A DNA stretch of 29,731 bases from CAYMBP01 sp964388745 (lineage in GTDB: Bacteria; Babelota; Babeliae; Babelales; RVW-14), in the NCBI GenBank assembly GCA_964388745.1, contig CAYMBP010000019.1, positions 1 through 29,731 of the forward strand. The letters are read 5' to 3'. The position numbers and the translations under genes were made by a program. The stretch's first letter is position 1, and the number at the start of each line of letters is the position of its first letter. Below, piece after piece: positions 8,279 to 15,477 of this stretch. Under the pieces are notes generated by a model. It saw only the letters and a list, made by a program, of their open reading frames with translations, was not told the origin of the DNA and made no database searches.

Positions 8279-8575
8279 ATGAGCATTACGATAACGCTGA
8301 AAATATCGACAGGATCGGCCAAACAAAGAATAATTGCAAGCAAAAAAAAAGAATTAAAATGCTTTTTAAAAAATCAACCTAAAAAAGGCATGGCTAACCG
8401 AGAACTCATTGCACTTCTGGCAAAAAAACTTGGCATTGCTCAATTTTTGATTGAGATTATTCATGGACTCACATCACGCAAAAAAATAATTCACCTTGAT
8501 GTTGGCCTTACCCTTGCAGAAATATACCAAAAACTAGGCATTGATTACCAAAAATCATTATTCAAGGAGCATTAA
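8279..8575 (+). CDS. DUF167/UPF0235 (YggU-like) protein
   Basis: Small conserved protein of unknown function. Seen: the family core QPKKGMANRELIALLAKKLG (33-52) and IIHGLTSRKKIIHLD (60-74), matching the usual KP-x-x-GkANxeLi...G-x-tsRxKxi pattern. 98 residues from the ATG at 8279. The frame also has an ATG at 8261, but the family begins with the beta strand SITITLKIS. No clear SD is seen for either start. A TATAAT at 8275-8280 overlaps the chosen start and so probably is not its promoter. The stop and the next gene's ATG share one base (TAATG), so this and the GspF-like gene form an operon. Confidence 0.8.
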   Translation: MSITITLKISTGSAKQRIIASKKKELKCFLKNQPKKGMANRELIALLAKKLGIAQFLIEIIHGLTSRKKIIHLDVGLTLAEIYQKLGIDYQKSLFKEH

Positions 8576-9780
8576 TGCCATACTACTCCTGGAAAGGGAT
8601 GAATAATCAAGGAGTTACACAGACTGGGTATCTGAATGCCACATCTTATGAAGAAGCAAAGTTGCAACTTCTTGCACAACAAATTGCCCCACTTCTCATC
8701 AAGCCAGCAAATAAGCATCTTCTATTCTCATTTTTTATCCAAAAAAGGTCATTACCTCTAATCGAACTTGAACGTTTTTTTGAGTATTCTGGCACCTTGC
8801 TTGAAAGTGGTATTGATATAATATCAACGCTTGAAACTTGCCGAAAAACATTTCAAGGTATTCATCTTACTCCCTTTATTGATCATCTAATCAATGATAT
8901 TTCATCCGGGAAAAAGCTAAGCGAAGCTTGTCAACAATACAGTAGTACACTACCTGCACACACCAGCACACTTCTTGCTGTTGCTGAACAGACAGGGACA
9001 CTAAGCGATATGCTCCTTCACCTCGCTGAGCGAATTAAAAAAGAAGAGGCAGTAAAATCTCAAGTTAAAAAGGCACTTCTTGCCCCATGCATAACACTAG
9101 CATTTGCCCTTACTCTTTCATTATGCATTGTAGTCATTATTGTCCCGCAACTTGAAAATATCATGCATCAAATGGGGAGCTCTCTCCCTGGAGCAACTGT
9201 ATTGCTCTTTGCATTTAGCAATTTCTTACGCTCAACACAAGGAGCTTTATGCTTAATAGCAATCTTCTCTTTATTGATTACTCTTTGTATGATAATTCGC
9301 AAATCAACAACCATTGCCCGTGCTATAAGAAAGTTACCACTCATCGGCAACATAATTGCCGAACAAGAAATTATTCTTTTACTTCACAATCTTTCTCTTT
9401 TCCTCATTGCGGGAAACCCTTTACTTAATTCACTTCAAAGCCTTGAGCAACAAGAAAAATCTCTCCTTACTCAAGCAATGCTTCAAGATATCATAAACCA
9501 ATTATTGCAAGGAGCTCCCTTTCATACGGCTCTTAAAAGACATGAGCATAATTTTTCTTCATCAGCCACCGTACTCATTCAACTTGGCAGCTCAACAGGT
9601 AAATTGCCTGATGCTATTATTCAAGCAAAAGAGCTAATGAATCGCAACCTATCACGTCGGCTCAATCTACTCACTACTCTTGTTAATCCGATTGCCATTA
9701 TCCTACTTGGTCTGTTAGTTGTTGGCATTTTAATTGCAATCTACGTTCCTATTTTCACCATGGCAACAGTACCTCGATAA
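8575..9780 (+). CDS. Type II secretion/type IV pilus inner-membrane platform protein (GspF/PilC family)
   Basis: Polytopic inner-membrane platform that couples the assembly ATPase to pseudopilin polymerisation in type II secretion, type IV pili or DNA uptake. Seen: N-terminal YYSWKGMNNQGVTQTGYLNA, the usual start of the family; two T2SSF domains, the first about 62-185 (FFEYSGTLLESGIDIISTLE...), the second about 265-395 (LLLHNLSLFLIAGNPLLNSL...); three hydrophobic segments (about 168-190, 208-242, 370-393). At 401 residues it is a normal full-length GspF. No other secretion gene lies in this window, so which machine it serves cannot be told. AAGGAG SD inside the DUF167 gene. Confidence 0.9.
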   Translation: MPYYSWKGMNNQGVTQTGYLNATSYEEAKLQLLAQQIAPLLIKPANKHLLFSFFIQKRSLPLIELERFFEYSGTLLESGIDIISTLETCRKTFQGIHLTPFIDHLINDISSGKKLSEACQQYSSTLPAHTSTLLAVAEQTGTLSDMLLHLAERIKKEEAVKSQVKKALLAPCITLAFALTLSLCIVVIIVPQLENIMHQMGSSLPGATVLLFAFSNFLRSTQGALCLIAIFSLLITLCMIIRKSTTIARAIRKLPLIGNIIAEQEIILLLHNLSLFLIAGNPLLNSLQSLEQQEKSLLTQAMLQDIINQLLQGAPFHTALKRHEHNFSSSATVLIQLGSSTGKLPDAIIQAKELMNRNLSRRLNLLTTLVNPIAIILLGLLVVGILIAIYVPIFTMATVPR

Positions 9781-9856
9781 TATTTTTATTACAGTTTTTT
9801 TCTTGACGCTATTTATCCTTTTGGTAACCTTATTCCTACCAAATCTTCACAAATAT

Positions 9857-9943
9857 GCCGAAGTGGCGAAATTGGTAGACGCACGGGACTCAAAATCCCG
9901 CGGTGGAGACACTGTGTCGGTTCGAGTCCGACCTTCGGCACCA
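9857..9943 (+). tRNA. tRNA-Leu(CAA)
   Basis: Acceptor GCCGAAG/CTTCGGC, discriminator A, encoded CCA. Anticodon loop CTCAAAA gives CAA (UUG codons). Long variable arm, T-loop GGTTCGAGTCC. Confidence 0.95.
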
Positions 9944-9948
9944 TCTAT

Positions 9949-9982
9949 CTTTGCTAATTTTGCTAATAGCAAAATTTAGCTA
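9949..9982 (+). terminator. Hairpin after tRNA-Leu
   Basis: GCTAATTTTGCTA (9954-9966) pairs with TAGCAAAATTTAGC (9967-9980), allowing one bulge, directly downstream of the tRNA. AT-rich and without a clean T-run, so only a tentative terminator. The following ...TTTAGCTACAACCTAATCT resembles the tail of the hairpin repeat at 4490-4510. Confidence 0.35.
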
Positions 9983-9988
9983 CAACCT

Positions 9989-10377
9989 AATCTTAATCAC
10001 CAAGTAGCGTGCAAAGCATTATACCGGGCCATAGTTTTCCCTGAAATTTAAAATTTACCTCAAGACTCAATCGGTAAGAGCATTTGTAAAGAAAAGACTA
10101 TAACGAAAAGCTGTGATGGCTGGCTTCACCTTGTACGAATTAACCCCATTGATAATGATCTGAAAATCTCTATCGACTCCACAAAAGAATACCCTATATA
10201 CCCTTTGTTATAGACTTAGCAATGATTTTTATGATGCTCCACACTGAAATTACACCCTTTCTTCATAGCATATTCGACCACAAACAATAATCCCTGAAGC
10301 ACTTGATGTCAACCAATGGAACATCAAAGTGGAATATTTTTCACAAAGAACTTCCAGAATATGAAAGTATTTCATAA
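9989..10377 (+). pseudogene. Possible decayed gene, unrecognised
   Basis: No intact ORF lies between tRNA-Leu and the MarR gene, but protein-like text runs through it. One frame reads NLNHQVACKALYRAIVFPEI, a stop, then DGWLHLVRINPIDNDLKISI and STKEYPIYP. Near 10195-10205 the reading continues in the next frame as FVIDLAMIFMMLHTEITPFL and HSIFDHKQ, a stop, then NIFHKELPEYESIS. Two stops and one frameshift would explain the break. I do not recognise the family, and chance open stretches are possible. Confidence 0.35.
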
Positions 10378-10386
10378 CATTAAACT

Positions 10387-10842
10387 CTATCCCTTCCTCA
10401 TCTCAGCTAAATTAAGATTATTAATACACTCAACAAGCAACTTCTCCAAAAGAATCTTCCTTTCTTGACTCATTGAAGACATCATCATATCCTCTGCTTC
10501 AGCAACAACTGTATGAGCCCTAACAACAAGATCATGACCTTTTTTTGTTAATACTGTTCGCAAGATTCTTCCATGAGAGGCATCTTGCTTTCGTTTCAAT
10601 AATCCCTGTTTTTCAAGATTTGAAACAATACCATGCATTGTTTGTGCTGTAATAAATGAAGCTCGCGCTAGTGCAGCATTAGAAATACCCGGTTTTAACT
10701 CAAGCTGTGAAAGCACCGCATACTGAGGCGTTGTAAGCCCAAGTACTCTTAAAGCATCATCCATGCACATACGCAAAGCATGCTGTGCTAGTTTAAGTTT
10801 ATAACCAATTCCAACAAATTCTTTGCGTTCAGATCTTGACAT
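10387..10842 (-). CDS. MarR-family transcriptional regulator
   Basis: Dimeric winged-helix repressor. Seen: an N-terminal dimerisation helix (GYKLKLAQHALRMCMDDALR), then LTTPQYAVLSQLELKPGISN, the recognition region ALARASFITAQTMHGIVSNL, the wing (LEKQGLLKRKQD...GRILRTVLTKKG, 85-110) and a long C-terminal helix. 151 residues, normal for MarR. It is divergent from a SnoaL-like gene 62 bp away, with a good palindrome between them, so it probably represses that gene and itself. MarR proteins often respond to phenolic or oxidative ligands; nothing here identifies the ligand. Confidence 0.9.
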   Translation of the reverse strand: MSRSERKEFVGIGYKLKLAQHALRMCMDDALRVLGLTTPQYAVLSQLELKPGISNAALARASFITAQTMHGIVSNLEKQGLLKRKQDASHGRILRTVLTKKGHDLVVRAHTVVAEAEDMMMSSMSQERKILLEKLLVECINNLNLAEMRKG

Positions 10843-10862
10843 ATCAGGGCCCTTATATTATT

Positions 10863-10893
10863 TTGACAATATATTTATATTGTATACTATAAC
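10863..10893 (+). promoter_or_regulatory. Promoter/operator of the MarR-SnoaL divergent pair
   Basis: A perfect 8-bp inverted repeat with a 2-nt centre, ACAATATA-TT-TATATTGT (10866-10883), lies in the 62-bp divergent gap. It overlaps the plus-strand TTGACA (10863-10868) and the TATA-rich region (TATACT 10883-10888 or TATAAC 10888-10893). An 18-bp AT-rich palindrome of this sort is a typical MarR operator, and binding would block the -35 to -10 region. Confidence 0.6.
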
Positions 10894-10904
10894 GAAAGGA
10901 CGCC

Positions 10905-11273
10905 ATGAATACAAATTTTGAACAGACTCAAAAAAATATCGATGCTGCTATAAATTATTATCGCTGCATGCTGGCAAAAGACTTTGAAGGCATGGAGGCT
11001 TATCTTCACCCAGAGGTTGCTTTAACAAGCCCTCTTTCAACCATATCGGGCAAAGAGGTTGTTGTTGAGGCTGCACAAAGTTTAACTGATATACTCAAAG
11101 ACATTGTCTTTCGCTCAAAATTAGGTGCGAATAATCAGGTAATGCTTGCCTATAATTTTATTCTAACTGAACCGATTGGTATGTTACGAGCAGCTGTTTT
11201 AATACACTTTAAAGATGAACTCATTTATTCAATAGAGCTCTTTTTTGATAGTAAGCCGTTTGAACAAAAATAA
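10905..11273 (+). CDS. SnoaL-like (NTF2-fold) protein
   Basis: Small alpha+beta-barrel protein of the NTF2-like superfamily; members range from isomerases to ligand-binding proteins. Seen: helix NIDAAINYYRCMLAKDFEGM, YLHPEVALTSPLSTISGKE (the pocket entry: a conserved His-Pro followed by P, G), then alternating strands ending in AAVLIHFKDELIYSIELFFD. 122 residues, the usual length. SD AAAGGA 7 nt before the ATG. It is the divergent partner of the MarR gene and probably its regulated target. No catalytic role can be assigned. Confidence 0.7.
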   Translation: MNTNFEQTQKNIDAAINYYRCMLAKDFEGMEAYLHPEVALTSPLSTISGKEVVVEAAQSLTDILKDIVFRSKLGANNQVMLAYNFILTEPIGMLRAAVLIHFKDELIYSIELFFDSKPFEQK

Positions 11274-11329
11274 CCCCATCACTCCGATGATAATTATATC
11301 ACCAAAATAATGGGGTTATATTCACATAA
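11270..11329 (+). terminator. Inverted repeat after the SnoaL-like gene
   Basis: ATAACCCCAT (11270-11279) pairs perfectly with ATGGGGTTAT (11320-11329). It overlaps the stop codon of the SnoaL-like gene and sits between that gene and the converging repeat gene. The 40-nt loop is long and no T-run follows, so the terminator assignment is tentative. Confidence 0.35.
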
Positions 11330-11340
11330 TTTATCGATTA

Positions 11341-13270
11341 TTATTTTACAAATGGATTTTGCTGCCCTAGTACTGGCTCTTGATAAGCTGCTGGTATTTG
11401 TTGTGCTTCTGCAGGGTTGAAAGGCTGTTGACCAGGAGCAATTTTCATAAGTTGACTTGCTGTTTGAACTTAAGCCTGCTGACCTGGTACTGCTACTTGA
11501 GCAGTTGTCACTTGCTGTTCTTCTGTAGGATTGAATGGCTGCTGGCCAGGAGCAATTTGCATAAGTTGACTTGCCGTTTGAACTTGAACCTGCTGACCTT
11601 GAACTGCTTGTTGCATTGGTTGCATAAGAACTTGTTGCGCTTGTGTTTGCATCATGGTTGGTGCCTGCATCGTTACATACTGTTGTACCGGCTGCATAAC
11701 TGGAGATTGTACTGTGTTAACTACTTGAGCCTGACCTTGAACTGCTTGCTGCATTGGCTGCATAAGAACTTGTTGCGCTTGGGATTGCATCATGGTTGGT
11801 GCCTGCATCGTTACATACTGTTGTACCGGCTGCATAACTNNNNNNNNNNNNNNNNNNNNNNNNNNNNNNNNNNNNNNNNNNNNNNNNNNNNNNNNNNNNN
11901 NNNNNNNNNNNNNNNNNNNNNNNNNNNNNNNNNNNNNNNGGAGATTGTACTGTGTTAACTACTTGAGCCTGACCTTGAACTGCTTGCTGTACTGGCTGCA
12001 TAAGAACTTGTTGTGCTTGTGTTTGCATCATGGTTGGCACCTGCATCGTTACATACTGTTGTACCGGCTGCATAACTGGAGATTGTACTATGTTAACCGC
12101 TTGAACCTGACCTTGAACAACCTGCTGTACTGGTTGCATCATAATTTGTTGAGGTTGGACGTAGGCCACTGTTGGCACTGTCGTTGTGGCAAACGCTTGA
12201 GCAGAAGCAACTTGTCTCTGCACTTGTCCTTGAGCTGCAACAACATTTGATCCCCTAATAATATCAACAAGTCCCTGAACTCCTTTGCCACAAGCAGAGA
12301 TATCTAGCTTATTTTCTTCTTCAGAAGACTTTGATACTTTTTCATTAACATTTTTAAGAAGCTTTAAACATTCTGCGTGTTGACTTCCTGAAGTATGTAA
12401 AGTGCTCTCAGCCTTAACTTTCTTTTTAGATGGCTCTATATCATTTGCATTGGTATCATAAACTTGAGGAATGTCATTTGCATTAACATCTAGTTGAGCA
12501 TCATCAGCTGTGCGCTTTTTAGATGGGGATGGGGCTATAATAATTTTTTGGAGTAATTCCTCTATTATGTCTATCATCTGTTGAGGTGTATAATTCTGAT
12601 TTCCTTCTTCAGATTTTGTTATGCTCGCAACATCTAATGAACTATCCACAGCTAAGTGTAAAAGGGTATTTTTGATCTGAATCAGCCAACCAAGTATATT
12701 TGATTCTGCTTGTCCCTCAGCCGTCAAATCTAATTCTTTTTTATATTTTTTGAATACTGCTTGTAATTTTTCAAGAAATTGAGATGTAACCTTGCCGCTT
12801 GCTTTGTTTGCTGAAGCTTGTGATGACACCACATCATTATTTTCTACATCTTTAGATTCTTGAGCTTGAATTATTTTGCTTCTTTCTGGAAACAATATCT
12901 TTTCAAGTTCTTCTACAGACATATCTTGTAGTATTTCTGCAAAGTTGGTGCGGTCAGCATTACCTTGTTTAACCTCATCAAGCAACTCTTGCTTTTGATC
13001 TTCTGAAAAAAAAGTAATCATTTTTTCAAAATAGCCCTGTGGAAAAAGGATCATTTCAAGCTCTTCAACAGTCTCATCACTTGACAAGAACTCTTGTTCA
13101 AGATTCTGATGTGTACTTTTTCCTGTTTCTGCAAAGCGTAACAATGCTACTTTTTCATCTTGTGAAAGAGATTGAAGCTTTATTTTAAACTCTCTTGAAA
13201 TAACAGGGGATACAGTATAAAACGAGAAGATAAGCGATGCACAAAGCACTAATGAACGACATGTAACCAT
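11341..13270 (-). CDS. Secreted Gln-rich tandem-repeat protein, interrupted by an assembly gap and an in-frame stop
   Basis: Function unknown. From the ATG at 13270 (GGAGG SD just before it; an upstream in-frame ATG at 13282 overlaps that SD): signal peptide (1-24); two related helical units of about 45 residues each ending in ILFP (35-76 and 89-128); a charged middle with basic patches SKKR (250-253) and SKKKVK (281-286); then, from about 345, a Q/V/M-rich region of 46-residue repeats (MQPVQQYVTMQ-[AV]-PTMMQ...). A run of 100 N splits the repeats, so the frame jump there is artificial. Beyond the gap the repeat frame continues and ends at a TAA at 11468-11470. Past that stop the same frame carries QTASQLMKIAPGQQPFN and finishes in GQQNPFVK at 11341. 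True length and copy number are unknown. Confidence 0.65.
11560..12120 (-). repeat. 138-bp tandem repeat array inside the Q-rich gene
   Basis: Each unit encodes 46 residues beginning MQPVQQYVTMQ and ending NTVQSPV. Two units lie after the gap (minus-strand order) and one full plus one partial unit before it. Copies differ by few bases (AP/VP, MQS/MQT, QPM/QPV). The gap flanks GCATAACT and GGAGATTG are exactly what adjoins in an intact unit junction, so a whole number of units could be missing. Confidence 0.85.
11840..11939. other. Assembly gap (100 N)
   Basis: Exactly 100 N, the conventional placeholder for a gap of unknown size, located inside the tandem repeat where short reads would fail. 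Not biological sequence. Confidence 0.98.
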
Positions 13271-13390
13271 AATAACCTCCATACATGGTACAACCGATAA
13301 TAATTCCTGAGCAATCCCTCACTGAACACGAGCAAGCAAAGCTCAGCTCACTAACAACATGCTCTTACTATAACCAAATTATTCAGATTG

Positions 13391-13690
13391 TCAACTTTTT
13401 ACAATTAATTTTTTTGATAAAAACTGATACTTTTTCGCCTTCAAGCTGCTATCAACAATCTCCAAAAACCCTTGCTTTACCCATTTTTACACAACGCAGA
13501 ACTTGTACGTTGTTGCAACCCAAATAAATCATCAATTTGTCTACTGGTTACAACATCATATTTTTTAAAAAATTCAAGAATCTTACGTTGTTTAGGATCA
13601 ATCGTCCGCGATCAATCTAGAAAAATTCTTTCCCACATTGGCTTAACTCTCAGCCTACCATCGCTCATTACAAGGGCATGAAATAATTAA
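13391..13690 (-). pseudogene. Remnant of a winged-helix domain, of the type at the C terminus of Fic proteins
   Basis: Reading minus from about 13690: LVMSDGRLRVKPMWERIFLD, a TGA (13612-13614, one transition from CGA), then SRTIDPKQRKILEFF, KKYDVVTSRQIDDLFGLQQR, TSSALCK. A one-base frameshift near 13480 restores WVKQGFLEIVDSS, LKAKKYQFLSKK and a terminal stop at 13391. DPKQRKIL followed by helix-turn-helix and a WVKQGFLE wing is the usual layout of the winged helix ending many Fic/AMPylase proteins. The catalytic Fic core is not visible upstream. Dead as written. The 13285-13390 stretch has an open plus frame that I cannot support as a gene. Confidence 0.55.
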
Positions 13691-13793
13691 ATCACTTTTT
13701 CAGTTACTGGATACTACTGTGCAACATACCTCTCAACTTGCGCCCAACCTCTTTAACAGACTCAATCAAACACTGTTTTTAATGTAAAATTTT

Positions 13794-14843
13794 TTAATGT
13801 AAATAATTTACATCACTTGCATTAAAAAATTTTGCGCATTTTTTTATAAAATCTTCATCAATTGACCTAGTTTTTGCAATATACTCTTCTAATAAAGGAA
13901 GTATTCTTAAAGCTAAAGGAGTATTAAAATGTTTTACACCTTCATCATATGAATCTTTAAAATATTGTTTAATAAAAAGCATTTGAACTGCAAGAGCAAT
14001 TGGCTCTTCAAGAACAAAAAGATAGCGCTCATTTTTTGGAAGGGCTTGACTTATGTGTTGTAAAAAAACAGAAGAGCGATTTTTTTTAAGTTCCTCTGCA
14101 ACAATCCCAGATATATAACGCGTTGCTTCACGAATCAGAATACTTTGTAAAAGAGAAATCTCTTGAGGATTGCTGATTTTTTTATTTGGCACAATCAGCA
14201 TTAAGTGTTCTCCATATATTCTTCCACAAATACTATGGGATGAAGGGCTCCATAAAAGAGTAATAGATCTTAAATTAAAGATCTTAGTATTGTAAAATAA
14301 AGATATTTTTTTTAAATACTCATTAATACTTCGTTGATTTATAGAAGATTGTAAAATTCGCTCATTATATCTCATTGTAAGAGCATAATCACCTTCTAAA
14401 AGAGTAAATACCGGTACATAGAAATCAAGGACATTCTTTAAAATATTTACATCTTCTGTTCCAATTATTTGCTCCAGGTTATCAATGGCATTATCTGACA
14501 TATTAAACATAAAAAATGCATTAAAAATTTCATCGGTAATTGATTTTGGATGTGGTGCAAAAAGGTTATCATGTAAGACATTCTGAATAAACACCAAAGG
14601 CAAAAGCTGCCTTCTCTTTCGCAAGTTTTGATACCGATGTAACACTTCACAGTTATTAAAAAATTTTCCTAAACTTTTTTCATATTCTGGAATACAGAAG
14701 AAATCCGGAAGGCTCTTTGAAATCTGATCAAGCAGATGAAGCCTATTCGCCAACGGATTAAACGTAACCTTAATCGCAAATGCATTCACAATATTTGTAG
14801 TAAATATTAAAACTAAAGTTATACGAATTTTTTTTATATCCAT
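13794..14843 (-). CDS. Secreted protein of unknown function with a zincin-like but His-less motif
   Basis: 349 residues from the ATG at 14843, preceded by AGAGGA; the frame runs 11 codons further but without an SD. Signal peptide MDIKKIRITLVLIFTTNIVNAFA (split as 1-20 and its tail). No family recognised overall. Residues 235-244, LLQSILIREATRYISG in context, resemble the metal-binding helix of zincin peptidases (V-L-I-H-E-A-T-H-Y-I type), but both histidines are arginine here (R238, R242; codon CGT, one transition from CAT). A glutamate-rich helix follows (VLEEPIALAVQM). If the resemblance is real this is a pseudo-enzyme. Isolated gene, and an exported effector or enzyme-derived binding protein would fit. 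Confidence 0.55.
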   Translation of the reverse strand: MDIKKIRITLVLIFTTNIVNAFAIKVTFNPLANRLHLLDQISKSLPDFFCIPEYEKSLGKFFNNCEVLHRYQNLRKRRQLLPLVFIQNVLHDNLFAPHPKSITDEIFNAFFMFNMSDNAIDNLEQIIGTEDVNILKNVLDFYVPVFTLLEGDYALTMRYNERILQSSINQRSINEYLKKISLFYNTKIFNLRSITLLWSPSSHSICGRIYGEHLMLIVPNKKISNPQEISLLQSILIREATRYISGIVAEELKKNRSSVFLQHISQALPKNERYLFVLEEPIALAVQMLFIKQYFKDSYDEGVKHFNTPLALRILPLLEEYIAKTRSIDEDFIKKCAKFFNASDVNYLH

Positions 14844-15168
14844 ACAATATCCTCTTCTTAATATAAAAAATAGCAAGGTTATGACAATAAATTATCCACA
14901 GCAATAGCTACACATGAATATCAGAATGTTAACGCAGCATCTTCTGAGCTACTAGAATAATCTTGAAAAAGGAATAACATAGACGATTACTCAGCTTGTT
15001 CCAGAATGAAAACGATAGAAGCCCAGGATGATATTCTGAAGCTATTATATTAAAATTGCTACTTTTTTATACTACTACGATTGAAGTCTATCATGGTATA
15101 CATAAAATTAAGCAATCATACAAATTATAGCTTAACAAATAAAAAAAGTATTTATTAAATTTTGCTAA
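14844..15168. other. Gene-free stretch with degenerate repeat sequence
   Basis: No supportable gene. It contains CGATAGAAGCCCAGGATGAT-like sequence near 15013-15033, similar to part of the REP-like palindrome at 4660-4679, and a segment (ATCATGGTATACATAAAATTA, about 15090-15112) that partly resembles 15378-15398. Both look like eroded duplicates. Confidence 0.35.
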
Positions 15169-15477
15169 GTAAACACTCCTCATCAAACACAATCATTTAA
15201 TATAAACCCTCCACAATCAAGACCAACTGTTTTTGAAAATACTACCCCCATCAGCCATAATTCGAATCATACCTCTAGTTCTCCAAACAGCAAGGCAAGC
15301 TCAACACTACTTCAAGCTCACCCTACGATAACTACTTTTTTTACCGGACTACATACCACCAACATCATAAAAGTTGACATCAATCATGATATACATAAAA
15401 ATGAATCATCACCCAGGCCATGTCTTAATCAATTAAAAAATATTCGTCTTACTAAACAGAATTCAAAAGGGAGAAAG
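15169..15477 (+). pseudogene. Open 103-codon frame with no start, running into the next gene
   Basis: After a TAA at 15166-15168 the frame of the following hydrolase-like gene stays open for 103 codons without any ATG, GTG or TTG. It reads as a Ser/Thr/Asn/Pro-rich text (for example VFENTTPISHNSNHTSSSPN and HPTITTFFTGLHTTN). The downstream gene has its own SD (AAAGGGAGAAAG) and a signal peptide at 15478, so this is more likely the end of an eroded upstream gene than an N-terminal extension. Chance openness is possible. Confidence 0.3.

Noticed and set aside
7763..8326. ORFs across the three minus-strand tRNA genes (VERVGFEPTIPLS and APIAQLDRVPD text)
   Set aside because: These are tRNA-derived spurious ORFs on either strand, common in annotations.
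9734..9979. 81-residue ORF overlapping tRNA-Leu
   Set aside because: It is a translation of the tRNA (VAKLVDARDSKSRGG... is the well-known tRNA-Leu read-through) and has no independent support.
11380..12250. Plus-strand ORFs rich in Leu/His/Trp across the Q-rich repeats
   Set aside because: They are the antisense reading of the tandem repeats; the minus frame has the signal peptide, SD and helical domain.
13285..13527. 80-residue plus-strand ORF divergent to the repeat gene
   Set aside because: No SD and no recognisable family; it overlaps the winged-helix remnant read on the minus strand.
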